64,000 bases of DNA from Paramyrothecium sp. XJ0827 (lineage: Eukaryota > Ascomycota > Sordariomycetes > Hypocreales > Stachybotryaceae). The notes below the pieces were generated by a model that did no database searches, had not been told where the DNA came from, and worked only from the letters and a program-made list of their open reading frames with translations. The translations under genes were made by a program, and so were the position numbers. This document shows, in pieces, positions 20,328 through 33,500 of the stretch (the first letter of the stretch is position 1; each line of letters begins with the position of its first letter). The stretch lies in assembly GCA_020881915.1 (NCBI GenBank), contig JAJFPB010000004.1:1922001-1986000 (forward strand). Reading direction: 5' to 3'.

Positions 20328-23300
20328 ATGCCTCACCCAGTCACCCCGCCATCCGCGGCTGAGCCGCCCACCATGGTGTCCAAGGACCTGGCGCCCGCGC
20401 CGTCCCAGGAGGATGTCGCCGCCTTCATCAACACCATCTTCACCGCCCAGACATCCGCCGCCTCGGTCGACGCCTGCTACGGCCTGTGCGAAGTCCTCCT
20501 CAACTCGGTCGGTTTCGCCGGCCTCTCCACATACGGCATTCTCGCAGAGGTCAGAAAAGCCGCTGCCGACAAGAAGAGCGGCCTCAAGAGGGAGAGCAGC
20601 CAGAACCTGCTCGGCGCCATCTTCGAGCGCTTCCCTCCCAGGCAGCACATCAGCGAGGCTATCCTCCTCGACGAGAAGGAGAACCTCGTTGCCTGCGCCC
20701 TCGACGCCCTCGCTGATAAGGGATCCGTCGTCCGCGAGGCTGCCCAGTATGGCCTCGATGCGCTGTTTTCGAACCTGAGCTCTGAGGCTCTCGTCGTCGG
20801 TCTACTGCCAACCCTCGTCCGCTACCTCGGCAAGAGGACCGGCAAGTGGCAGGGCACCATTGGCGCCTACAAGTTGATGCAGAAGATGGCCGACAAGGCC
20901 CAAATGGCTGTCGGCAGCACCAGGGAAGAGGCTGCTGAGAAGGATGTCCTTCGCGAAGCCATGGGTGCCCAGCTGGCGACCCTCATTCCCATCGTCGAGG
21001 AAGGCATGCATGACCTGAAGGCCGAAGTCGAGAAGCAAGCCGTCCAGACGATGAACTCAATCACGACCCTCCTTTCCAACGACGACGTCGCTCCTAGGAT
21101 ACCCCTGCTCGTCGAGTCGATGCATCACCCCTCTGCCCAGAGTCTTCAGAAGGCCATCCACGCCCTGTCGCAAACTACATTCGTCGCGATCGTTACGTCT
21201 CCTGTCCTTGCACTGTTGACACCTTTCCTGGAGAGATCTCTCAACACCCCAACCACCTCCCAGGAGGTTCTGCGACAAACTGTTGTCATCGTCGAGAATT
21301 TGACCAAGCTTGTCCACGATCCCATTGAGGCTCGAACCTTTTTGCCCAAGTTGACGCCCGGTGTCAAGGGTGTCGTTGAGCGTGCTTCCTTGCCCGAGGT
21401 TAGAGAAATCGCCAACCGCGCTCTTGCTACTATGCAGAAGGCCATGGGCGACGACAAGGATATCGTGACTCGCACTAGTAGTGACGATGTTGCGAAGGTT
21501 CTGGATGAGGAAATCAAGAAGAACAATGGCCTGTCTGGTTTCCTCGACCTCTACAAGGTTGCCCGTCCCTACATCTGCGACATGGTTGCTATTGATGCCA
21601 ACTATCGCTTCATCGATCGTATTTCGGGGTGCATCGCGCCGTACATTCAACCCCTTGTGCAGGCCCCTGACGCCCATGAGAAGATCAGCGCGGCTGTTGA
21701 ACAGTTCTACCGCGAGGAGGATGAGCGTCGATTTGGCGTCCCCGAGAAGGAGGACGACGGCGAGGTCGAGATTGTGAATGCAGAGTTCTCGTTGGCCTAT
21801 GGTGGGCGACTGCTGCTCTCGCACACCAACCTGCGACTTCTCAAGGGACATCGTTACGGCCTTTGCGGTCGTAACGGTGCTGGCAAGTCCACCCTGATGC
21901 GCAGTATCGCCAACGGCAAGTTGGAAGGCTTTCCTCCCCAAGATGTTCTGCGAACCTGCTTCGTGGAGCACAACCAGGGCGAGGATGCTGACATCAGCAT
22001 TCTTGAGTTCGTATCCAAAGATCCTCTCATTGCCTCGCAAGGCACTGAACGTATCTCTGAAGTCCTGTCCGAGTTCGGTTTCACTGCTGGCCCTGAAGGC
22101 CGCCAGGCCGAGAAGGTTGGCTCGCTCTCTGGTGGTTGGAAGATGAAGCTTGCTCTGGCCCGAGCCATGCTGCAGCGCGCCGATGTTCTCCTGCTGGACG
22201 AACCGACTAACCATCTTGATGTTGCCAACATCGCATGGTTGGAAGGCTACCTCAAGTCTCACCCTGACATCACCAGTCTTATTGTTTCCCACGACTCTGG
22301 TTTCCTTGACAACGTTACTACCGACATCTACCACTACGAGCCTAACAAGAAGCTGGCTTGCTACAAGGGAAACCTTGCTGCCTTTGTCAAGCTGAAGCCT
22401 GAGGCTAAGAGTTACTACACCCTGTCGGCGTCCACCGTACAGTTCAAGTTCCCACCGCCTGGTATCCTGACCGGTGTCAAGTCGAACACCCGAGCCATTA
22501 TTCGCATGACGAATGCTTCGTATACCTACCCCAAGGCTACCAAGCCCTCCTTGACGGACGTGTCCTGCCAGCTTAGCTTGTCTTCCCGCGTGGCCATCAT
22601 TGGACCTAACGGTGCTGGCAAGTCCACGCTCATCAAGTTGCTCACCGGCGAGACCATCCCGGACAGTGGCAGGGTCGAGAAGCACCCCAACCTTCGTATC
22701 GGTTACATCAAGCAGCACGCTCTTGAGCACGTTGAGATGCACCTGGAGAAGACGCCCAACCAGTACCTTCAATGGCGTTACGCGAACGGTGACGACCGAG
22801 AAGTTCATATGAAGCAGACTCGTGTCCTCTCCGATGCCGATCGCGCTCAGATGGACAAGTGGATTGATCTCAAGGACGGAAGGTCCCCTCGTCAAGTCGA
22901 GGCCCTCGTTGGTCGTCAGAAGCTCAAGAAGACCTTCCAGTACGAAGTGTAAGTAAACTATTCCGCAAGCCTCTGTACACCTGATACTAACAAGCTTCTA
23001 GCAAATGGCGCGGTCTGCTGCCTAAGCACAACACTCACCTCTCTCGAGAGTTCCTTGTCGAGGAAGGCTTCAACAAGCTTGTGCAGGAGTTCGATGACCA
23101 CGAAGCGTCCCGTGAGGGTCTCGGTTACCGTGAGCTCCAGCCTTCCGTCATCTCTAAGCACTTCGAGGACCTCGGCCTGGACCCAGAGATTGCCAACCAC
23201 AACGAGATTGGCTCGCTTTCCGGTGGCCAGAAGGTCAAGGTTGTCATTGCCGGTGCCATGTGGAACAACCCCCATCTGCTCGTGCTCGACGAGCCCACCA

Positions 23301-23716
23301 ACTTCTTGGACCGCGATTCCCTCGGCGGTTTGGCCGTTGCCATCCGTGACTTCAAGGGCGGCGTCATCCTCATTTCCCACAACGAGGAGTTTGTCGGTGC
23401 CCTCTGTTCCGAGCAGTGGCTTGTGCAGGATGGCAAGGTCGCCCAGCGCGGCACCGCCGCCGTCAGCCTCGACCGCTTCGAGGACAGCCGCCCCGGCAGC
23501 GGCGTGACGAGCACCGCCGCCAGCTCCGCAGTCAACAGCGCCGCCACCAGCGGCGTCGAGGACAACTCGGAGATGAAGTTCAAGGCCAAGAAGAAGAAGA
23601 AGATGACCAAGAAGGAGCTCAAGGAGCGCGAGGTTCGTCGCCGCCTCAGGCACATCGAGTGGCTGAACAGCCCCAAGGGCACGCCTCACCCTGTCGACAC
23701 TGACGACGAGGCGTGA
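20328..23716 (+). CDS. TEF3: Translation elongation factor 3 (ABC-F ATPase)
   Basis: Two exons, 20328-22948 and 23002-23716, with a 53-nt intron (GTAAGT ... TACTAAC ... CTAG). The product is 1111 residues, or 1096 if translation starts at the in-frame ATG at 20373, which has a strong ACCATGG context. EF3 is the fungus-specific ribosomal ATPase that helps release E-site tRNA with eEF1A. Seen in order: N-terminal HEAT repeats (about 20-330); a four-helix bundle; ABC1 with Walker A GRNGAGKST (near 514), signature LSGGWKMKLALARA and Walker B LLLDEPTNHLD; ABC2 with Walker A GPNGAGKST (near 760); a chromodomain-like insertion split by the intron; and signature LSGGQKVKV with LVLDEPTNFLD. The tail is lysine-rich (KAKKKKKMTKKE) and acidic at the end. 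The gene uses preferred codons throughout, a sign of high expression. Confidence 0.96.
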
Positions 23717-24523
23717 GCGGGTTTTGAAGGAGAAAAGTAAATTGCACTGGATTCTTCCATGAGATTAGAGTCTTGGGATTTGATTTGATTTGGAAAAGGT
23801 GGACAAAGAAGCGTGTGAGCAGACAGCTGATTATCTGCATTGAAGTACACATAGATGATGCACTTTGTTGATGGGTCACTAGAATAGAGGCGTTAGGATA
23901 GATTGGTCTGATTATTCACATTATGAGCCTGCCGAAAGCCACGCGTTCGCGCACAACCATTGTCATTCATTCGCACGGGGTTCGGCAATAGTGATTGAGT
24001 GACTTTTGTTCTGTTTCTTTCTGTCTGTCTGTCATATCTAATTTTGCCCTTTCTGGGCATCGTCACCTGGGAAACTACCTCCGTTGAAGGTATAACTGTC
24101 ATTGCGTATGGCATCCATTTCCCACCACCCCTTCGTATCCAACTCAAAAAGTACCAATCCTTCATAAGAAGAGGGATTAAAAATAGACAGTTATGTTAGG
24201 AGAGTAAGGAAACCGCTCCTTCCGAGGAGCTATGTATCAATTATGTTATTCCATGGCGAGGAGCATCCCATCACCACGCCGGGTGCGAGACTCATCACGC
24301 ACTTCAGCCAGTTCGAGCATCGTGCAACCATGACTTGGTCATGGCGCGGTGCTTTTGTAAGCAGAGAAAAATGTGTGTACCAATGACGCGTGAACTCCAA
24401 TACCATCTATGTCCGGCGTCCGTGTAAAATCCAGTAAATAACGAAACATCTATTTGGAAATGGGGAAGAGAAGTCTTCATCGCAAGTAGGGGAGTTGACG
24501 AGAGACGAGTGTTCGGCAACTGA
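23717..24523. other. Intergenic, convergent 3' ends
   Basis: 807 nt between the EF3 stop (+) and the glycosyltransferase stop (-). AT-rich and without a credible gene. The small ORFs at 23893-24199 overlap on both strands. Confidence 0.65.
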
Positions 24524-27500
24524 TTACCATGAGAAGGTCATCAGAGCAGGGTTGAGTGCCAAAGGAAGCAAGAAGTGGCTCGCAGCAACAGTGGCCATGG
24601 GGAGAATGGCAACAAAGTCGGTGATGCGCCAGTCGTGGGGGACGAAAGGAGCAACCGCGAGGATGATCATGCCGATAATGACAAGGAGGGCGAAACTCAT
24701 CGAGAATTTGAACTGCACAAGAGGTTAGCATGGCACAGAAACTGGTTTTCAAGGTGCAGAATGATTTGCGAAAAAGGAAAAAAGAACGATCTGCAAATGA
24801 TTTGGGTGTGATGGAAGGCAATAGTGCAGAACGGCGGCGAACCAGAGCCCGCCAAAGTTGTGAGGCTGAGGCGCCAGAGCTGAACACTTTTCCAGCTCGT
24901 TCTCACGTGGTCATATTGCATTGATAAAGCCAGGTTGGCCGGGTGCAGATGAACAAGTGCAAAACAAAAAGTTGGGGTGGGGAGGGTAGCGCGAAAACTC
25001 ACCTTCTTCAAAACCTTGGGCACTTCGATGAAGAAGTTCGAAAACTCGGCTTCCTTGCTGGTGGCACCCCAGGTCATGTCGATTTCGAACATGTGAGCGA
25101 GCAAAGCCTGGCTAACGTGAAGCGAGAGACCACCGAGGAAGATGGCCAGGAGGAATGTCCATTTCAAGTTCTCGAACAGGGCGTACAACAGGCTGCGCTC
25201 GCCGATACGGTAACGCATAACAGCCAGCGCAAGGTTGCCAAGACCGTTGAACACAATGATGATGGAGAACCAAACTTGCCACGAGTCGACGTAGTACTTG
25301 TCAAGGTAACCGTTGAACCAGCCCATGATGAAATAGTTGACAGTGGTCATGATCCAGGCGGCGCCAATAGCATAGTACGTGCCGATATAGGAGACAATGG
25401 TGATCTTCGAGGTAAATCGAATGTTGGAGAACAAGAAGCGACGGAAGAGGGGAGTGAAGGGACCACGCCACAGCCAGGTTCGAATGGGGTGGAAGAGCAG
25501 CTCGTTACAGCCGTACGCGTACTTCTCCCATCGAGCGAGCTCATCGTACACAGTCAGAGACACACCCTCCTTGAAACCTTCGCCAGCCCAAGCAGCCAGA
25601 CGAATAATGTATCCACTGCACTGAAGACGCAGAGACATGTCGAAATCCTCGGACACGTGGCTCTCGGACCAGAACTTTTCATAACCGTCTTCGTCCTCAT
25701 AGGAGACCTGCTGAATGGCGGACCAACGAAGGATGGCATTGTGGCCGACGAAAGGAGCAACATCGCCGTTGGAAACTGTGTATCGAATGGCAGAGTAGAT
25801 CAGGTTGGTGAAGAAGGTAATGCCGTTCTCGAAGTACGTGTGAACGACCTGCATGACACCGGAAGAGAATTGCATGATACCAACGTCAGGGGACTGCTCC
25901 ATCTCGGAGACGGCATCGAGCAGACAATCAGCAGGGACACGGGTATCGGAATCAATGAGAAGGATGTAATCGCCGACACGGATGTTGCCGTCAGCCCAGG
26001 CGCGACCGTCGTCCTCGAGGACTTCCTTAAGAGCCTGTTCGTATGCGAGAGCCTCGTCGTTCTGGGTCCATTCAGGTGTTCGGTTGATGCGCAGCAGCTT
26101 CTCCTCGACTTTGCAGGAAATCATGAGGGCGAAGTTCATGTTGGAAGCCTTCTTGAACTTGCCCCTTCGAAGGAAACCGTTTTCGCCATGCTTGGGGCGA
26201 GCGACCCAACCAATGCTGTTGTCGGCATAAAACTCAATGCGGGCACGGCGGTCTTCCTCAGAAATGAGCTGCAGACCATCGTCGTTCATGAACATGTTGG
26301 CTGAGCCTCCTTGCAGTTCATAAGTGGACATGGCTTGCTTGATGGACTTGACAGTAGGGATAATGACACCAGCCAGACCTTCCTTGTACACGGGGCATTG
26401 AATGGTGACGTGGGGAAGAACATCAAGCTGCAGGCGTGGGGGAGGGCGAGCCGAGTAGAACTTGGAGTTGATGGTAAGCTGGCGAATCGGACCGAAGATC
26501 TGGGCCAGACAACCGACGATAACCTGGGCGAAGAAGAGTGTGAAAAAGATCTGGAGAGGGAAAAGAGCAACGAGGGCCAGACGGGTGTAGCTGCCGTCAA
26601 TGGACACTTCGATGGCTAACTGCCTCCAGGCAGCTCCTAGCGAGACGATAACGAGGACCAGGGTAATGGAAACGAGAACAGCGTTCTGAAGGTGAACAGC
26701 TCGGAACTCGGCCTTGACCTCTCCGCTTTCCTCGTCAATTTCAGCTGCTAGAACGTGAGGTCCGTTCTTCTCATCCTCCTCATCATCAGTCTGGCCAGCC
26801 TTCCATACAAGCTCCATGAGCTCGGACTCGATAGCCTTTGCGCGCTGCACCAGGTGCAGGGCATCGTCGTCCCAGACAATGAGAAGGCCCTCAGAAGCCA
26901 CAAATGCAGCGAACTGGTGCTTTCGAGCTCTGGGGAGATCCTCGATTGTAGGCAGAATCTGAACACGAAGACCGTTCATGAGGGGAACGTCGACAGCGTC
27001 CGGCGACCACTGAAGGAAAGTCTTGATAACTCGAGAGTTAACAGTCATGGCAGACTATTCGCAAGTTAGTAGGAGGGTCAAGAAAGACGGCGACACGTTG
27101 AGCCTACCTGAACATTGAGAGCGGCGCAAGCAACAGCCAAAGCAGAGTTGCCAAGCTCTGGAGGGCAAGCCATGTAGTGGCCACGGGCCTTGCGCAGGAG
27201 CACACCTTCGACTTCGCCCGAGCCATCGCTCACCCAGAGTTGTGAGCACTGTTGTTGGTAGAGGTAGTTAACCATGACCTCGTGCTTAATTTCGTCAAGC
27301 ATCATGGAGCTCATGTTCGACCGAGTCGAGCGTGCCGAGATCGACTGTGGCCGCGAGCTAAACTTGGAGGGTGGTTGCAGTTCCATTTCGTTACCGGCTC
27401 TGAACGATGAAGGCGGCTTCTCCGAAACCGAGGGTGACTGGGTCTTGTGTTGACGGTCGGCCGAGGCACCAGCAGCAGGCGCTTGGGAGGCGCTGCTGGC

Positions 27501-27524
27501 CTTGAAGTAGCTGCCAATACCCAT
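24524..27524 (-). CDS. Family-2 glycosyltransferase, polysaccharide synthase type
   Basis: Three exons, 27108-27524, 25003-27054 and 24524-24712, give 885 residues. Intron 1 is 53 nt and intron 2 is 290 nt with a GCTAACC branch site. Residues 1-210 form a cytosolic fungal N-terminal region (Ser-rich start MGIGSYFKAS, then a conserved-looking segment with LDEIKHEVMVNYLYQQQ). Two membrane helices (about 260-325) precede the catalytic GT-A domain. That domain has HVTIQCPVYKEG, MNDDGLQLI, the metal-binding IDSDTRVPAD and the acceptor motif SEDFDMSLRLQ. The QxxRW position of processive synthases reads ELARW. Five or more helices follow, the last two in exon 3. This topology matches cellulose- or chitin-synthase-like enzymes that make and extrude a polymer. 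Fungal GT2 enzymes needed for hyphal growth on surfaces belong to the same broad family; orthology is untested and the product is unknown. Confidence 0.85.
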
Positions 27525-30500
27525 ATTGGCGATGGAGACAGGACGCGGGAGAGGTGAGGTGTTGTGCTGCCTTCCACAGACGGGCACCTTCAACGAAAGG
27601 ATGCCGAAGTGGTTGTTAGGAACGAGTGTTGCGCTGTAACGAGAGAATAAAGCAGGTAGTTTAAGCGAGTGGAAGGTGCCTGAGTATAAGATCTCGGCGA
27701 GCTGCGGCTGGCACTGGGTCTCGTCAAGCCAACATTGACTGAACCGAGCTGGGGAGCCTGACAGATAGTTGAACACTTCTATCGACGCCGGCAAACTGGA
27801 GAGGAGAGAGAAAGAAAGGAAGGTCGACAGGCGGGGGGGGGTAGGTAGAAAAGAAGGATGGATGGCAGGGCTAGATGGGCCGGGGGGTGTGTGACCAACG
27901 TCTGGAAGAGAAAGCGACAAGAGGGGAGAAGCCTGGCTCGGAGATCTCGCTCGATCTGCAGACCTTGGTATAGATATCAGAGAGGCCGGGCCAGGGGGAA
28001 AGCAGCCGTTAAAGAGGACGAAAGCCGATAGTGCAGTCACCGGTCCAAGACGCCACAGCGGTGGGTTGGTACAACGAACGAGGTTCGTGATGGGAGGGGG
28101 GCGGAGGCCATGGCGCGAAATAATGGGACAATAGCCAAAGGAGCACAATCAATCCTCGCGCCCACTTGGGTTGAGCCAGGAACTGGGCGACTACCGGGGG
28201 GATGAGGGGAGTGGTGATAAGACGCAGAAGGCAGAATCAGACACCCCGGCCGCTCGCCCCGGGCCACCCACCGTCCACGTTTTCCACTAGAGGGTGGAGG
28301 ACCCCGGTCCGCGGTAGGGATCTCTCAGATGGAGAGGGTCTGCAAGCATCCCAGCTAGCAATATTGCTGCATGCTTGCTGGGGCTGAGTAGCTACAGTTT
28401 GCTCGAGCACTGTGGACGGTACCTCCGTCTCTGTGCCTGGCTCTGTCTTTGCCATTCTGGCCTGGCTTGACATGCCCACGATTAGAGAATGTTTGACGGC
28501 GAGACCAGCGGAGGATCATCCGGGGTACGCGCTACGGGTGACTTCTAGATTTCTGGAAGCCGGTGTGAGGCGTTTCCAGGCGCCAATATTGACGATTTGG
28601 TTCGACATAGGCGCAAGGCAGCAGTGTCGTCGGCGGTGAAAGGAGCCCATGTGCCCAACGACGTTACCATGTTCCAGCATCAGCTCAGCTCAATTGTGCG
28701 TAAACGAAGTCGCGAGGTGGAGAGCAACAGACACTTGGACCTCGGACGATGGAGCTACACGGCACGCCAAAACTAGTCGGCAGGCTAAGAAACGAGAAAA
28801 GGCCAACGCAGGTCCAGCCGGGCGGTAGCGCAGCCGCTTTGAACACTCTTTGGGGACCTGAACACATTGGCCTGATGATGAAACTGGACGGACAGACGGA
28901 CGACCCAGCAGCAGGCCAGGTACCAGAACGTCTTGGCGGTTATCTGATGGCGCCCAGATTTTCTTTTTGTCCCTCCTTGCAGACGAGGCCGGGCACCTGA
29001 GTGTAGCCTGGCGGGACGGGAGAGGCTTGGCTCAGCTTTTTACTCTCCCCTCCGTGGGAACAAAGAGAAGAAGTAATGTGACGCATTGAAGTGAGGAAAT
29101 TGCTGGAAACGGCTCACTCCTGCGACGGGCTGGAGCGGCCGCATAACAATCAGTCATGGTGGAATTGGATGATTAAGGAGGGTGCCCACCCTGCCCGCGA
29201 CGGCAGAGTAGAGGGACCCACTGCGCGCGCCCAACGACAGAGTGACGAGACGAGGTGAGTGAGTTGTGCAGTTGTCAAAAAAAGGGGTGACAGGGGGATA
29301 AAGGTGCACAAAAAAGAGGGAGAGACTAAAATGGTCGGGCCACTATCTTAGCTTAGCGGGAGGAGACAGAGAACAACTGTGGAAGGAAAGGAAACAGGGG
29401 CACCTGTGGCTGGTAGCTGTGGCTTGCAGCTGATGTCTAACCTCGGGCACGAGGACCCTGTGGCCCATCCTGTTAGCGACCAGTGGCGCGGGATGATTAT
29501 TGTCTTCACTTACTGAGTGCCTGGCGACCCAGGTAAAGGTAAGCCTACAGTTAGGTGCGTGTCGGCGCCAGCTGCACGGCTCCCCAGGGGAAAGACATGG
29601 CTAACAAGAGAATGACAATATATTCGCTGGATCGTTCGCTCGTTTCTTGGCATTAAGGAACGGACGTCTAGGCTCTGGCTAGATGCATCTGTTCAGTAGC
29701 GTCTGCCTGCGTGCTTTGGTCCTCCACTGCACGACGGACATGCAGCTATCGACTCCTGCTTCGGGCTGAACGGAAATCCTAGCGGGCTACCCATCTCAGG
29801 GGAGTATCGGACGCCCGCTAAGCGATGGGGATCCCAGGCCCTGGTGTTTCTTCGATCTACTACGCCAGCGCCCGTGTTCTCCAAGTCTGGGCCTGCTCCA
29901 CGGCCAAGTGGGGAAGCCTATATCGCAGAAGAAGCGTTCCTGTTTCAGTCAGAGAAAGCCGTCCCAGTTCGCGACGGTGAGATTCCACGTGAGGATCCCG
30001 AAGACTTGGCAGACGACGGTGTAGCAACGGCCGTATACTAAAAGTCATCTCCGCGGCAAGCTGCAACATGAGATACCAAACTACAACTAATCATTGAATC
30101 GATAGGTTTTTAATATTCGTCATTGCATTGTATTCGTAGCAAATAGTGGGAAATATGAAGTAAATAGTCTTATTTTTGAAGCTTATTACAACTATTTGCA
30201 TAAAACAAAACAAAATTCCCATACATCATTGTCAGTAAACATCAAAAGAAAGAAGCTTCACACGCCCTGTAGTCTGGCTCCCCCAGCTGCGCAGATCCCA
30301 AGGAACCACAGGCGCCCAAGACGGAAAGCCCAAGCAGACGCCAACTGGCAAACGAGTCATTACCACGCTTCGTCCCCCTGGCTAGCGATTCCAGCAGCTC
30401 TCCCAGGGCTGGCGTAGGGCCCAGAGCACTAACAAGACTGCCGTGCGCAGCAGCCCGGGGGGCCCGTGGAGGAGTCGCCCTTTCGCCAGATCTGGAATCG

Positions 30501-33500
30501 ATAGAGCGAGCAGGCTACCCAAAGTGGACTGCCAGCACCAACAGATTGGGAAATGAGTGGCGAAAAGGTATTGACGGAGCCGGGCACGTACAGCAAGCCG
30601 GTATTCCAAGCCGGCGGGAAGACGAAGCGCTGTTGCACGTCTCGCTTTAGTCCCCGAGGGCCATTATCGAAAGTGTGTGCTACAGCTCACCGTCGCCAAC
30701 AACAAACACAGGGCGTGTGCATTGCCCTTCGGAGAAATCAATTCGTCTAAGGCTACTGCAGGTAGGTAGCGGCCGTGCATCGAGATACTGAGCTGGCCCC
30801 CGGCCCGTGGCCCATTACCGTCGGCAGGATTTTTTCCAGATAGCCCCCCGTCGTCTTTAGGGCGCTCAATAATTCAAGCGGTGACAGTGTTTTCTGGTGT
30901 GGATATGCTATCTTTGGCGCGCGCAGGGTGTCTTTCCATGTCCCAAGATCCCAGCATGGGTGGGATGTGTGCATGAGTGGTGTGTGCGCGGTTCCCGCCA
31001 GGAGGAGCCGAAGAGCTCGTATAACCTGCCCGGGAAGAGAAGCCACCACCTTAACGCCAGCTTTCGATAGCAAACCAGCCTTCATTGCCCCCTTCCACCA
31101 ACAATCAGTGCTTATCGGGAGGCTAGCAGTTGGGCTGCTTTTGTTGGCTGTGTGTGTCCAACATGTTATCCTGCCCTCACACGGCGTTGACTCGGTTCCA
31201 TTATGCTCGTCCGGCGAAGCTTCCTGAGATCGAAATGCAGTGGTTCGAATTAAACCAGCATCTTGACTGGGTACCATTGTTACTGCCCCTGTTATTGCAC
31301 GTCATGATTGCGTTTCTGCATGTGCATGTCTATGCTCATGCCTCCATCCGCATCGTGATCTAGGAGGCTTTTTGTGCGTGGTGCGCCCTGCGTCGCTGCC
31401 TCTGCAGAGCAATCCACTGCGCCTAGGCGCCGGCCATCCGATGGCGTCGCGATGTAATTTCCCACGAGCGGAGCCTCAGCCTCGCGCGGCTCTTTTTGCT
31501 CTATTGACTCCGTGCACTGCCGGATCGTAGCCATGGGTGGGCTCAAAGTTCCCGGATCCTTGCTTCGGGTGCATCCCACCATGTCGGCTTTAGCACTTTT
31601 CACGTCGAAAATTTTCAGTTCGCCCGCGATGCTTGAACTCCCGTCTTCGGCGAGTGGATATACGACCAAGGCTGCTGTCACCGCGGCCCGCTTGGCGCGG
31701 TATCTGCACGCTTCCATGACGTCGGATCCGCACATGAAGCGGGCTTCCGAAAGGTCGGATACGAAAGGGGGAGTTTCGGCTTCAGGCATTGGATCCTCCT
31801 TGTCTGACAGGGCTAACTCGACAACCTACAAGGCCCTGCTAGGTATTGGAGAAACACCAACATCGAGATCTCCTACCACAAAGTCTGTCATATTGAACAT
31901 CTTTGAGGTTTTTTTCCTCAGCGTACTAGCTGATGCCTGTAAGATACTAACTGACCGGCTGCTGCTTGTACGCCATGGTGTTCGATATGCTCATGAGCCA
32001 CCCCTTGTCCCTGGGCTGGGAGCTACTGTAATATCACAGCTAATATTGATGATGGAGCGGCCAGAGGCGCATTACGCCTTATCACGCTTCGTCGGGCGCC
32101 TGGTCAGGAACTCTTGTCTACGCCGTAGCAAATGATGGTGGTGAAGCCGCCACAACGTCTGACGAGATAAGGTTGTGTGAAGCGTCAATGTATCACAGCC
32201 ACGGCAATTGGAAAATGCCAACCATTCCTTTTGGCGAACGTAAGATTCGCCGTCTGAGCTCCAGCCGCAGCAAAACCACGCGCTACGATATGGTACAGTT
32301 GCACTTTTCTGCCCAAGCACTGAAGAACGCCCCGTGACACTGGTCCGATAAGTGCCAGGCAATGAGATCTGTTGCCTGAGACTTCAAGTCAGATGGCATC
32401 GCCTGTGGCTACATTGATGTCTTACAGCGTCGCCACATGACAGCTCACCGCAACCCAATCATCATCGCTAACCTTCGTGATGCCGACCCAAGTCGTTGCC
32501 ATGCTTACACCCCCTTTAGGGCCGGTAGTGGTCAGGATGTAGCTTTTGATTGGTTTGCATCGACGTCCAATCTTGGAGCCCTCGGCAGCCTCCCGACCAG
32601 CTATCTGATCTGACCTTGGCCGTTATCCTCGAGCCTCTTCTCAGGTGGTGCTCCTCCTGCTGCTTCCCCTGGCTCATCACGGTTGACCCCCCACCCGCCC
32701 ACCCGCCCATCAAGCGGCTTAGAACACGAGCTTTTGACTTTTGACTTGCGATGACTATGAGCCATGTCCAACCAGTACCTGAAGCACCGCGCACGGGCGT
32801 ATGCGAATATAGCATCGGTGCAGGTGCCTGCTAAATCCAAGGGGATCCTCTAGAACGCACCCCTGCTTCGGCTATTCCTTTTGGCATCCGTCCGACAGGG
32901 GAACGCCCTAAACAGCAGAAGAAAAATTCCGACCTGCATTGTGGGTTCTGGTACGAGAAACCGAGGAATCGCGTCCGATACCCATATCTACTGCATGGAC
33001 ACGTTGACCCCGGTCCGAATCACAAATGCTGTACACAGCGTGAAGTGGAAAAGGCGTCATTCTGATAGCATCAAATCTCACAAAACTTGGCACATCCATC
33101 AAAAGGCTATGGTACCGGGCCCTGACAGGGGTTGGCCGATATTCAGATAGAGGAGCCCGACGCGAAGAGGAGAATTATGGCGCTCGGATCCATCCGATGA
33201 GACTAATCCGCTCTCGTTCCCATGCTGGGATTAGGCGGATCTGGCGAGCAGACCGAGTGAGATGGCAAAGTCCTCAGCGACGTGTCTGACCCAGGATCTG
33301 TACGCCAGGATCAAAAGCAGCTGAGCCTTCTCCTTGTTGGCCGGCCGGCGCTCGGAGACGGGAACGCTGTTTCTCTTAGCCTTGCAGAATCTTGATACCA
33401 GGCCTCCACCTGACCCATCATGCTGCAGAGACAGGCAGCCATCGGGAAAGACACACACATGTGAATATCGCCCTTGCCGTGCTGATCCCAGTCCCAGGGT

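Noticed and set aside
24943..26304. 453-codon plus-strand ORF opposite the GT2 gene
   Set aside because: It mirrors the GT2 coding exon exactly and shows no conserved motif.
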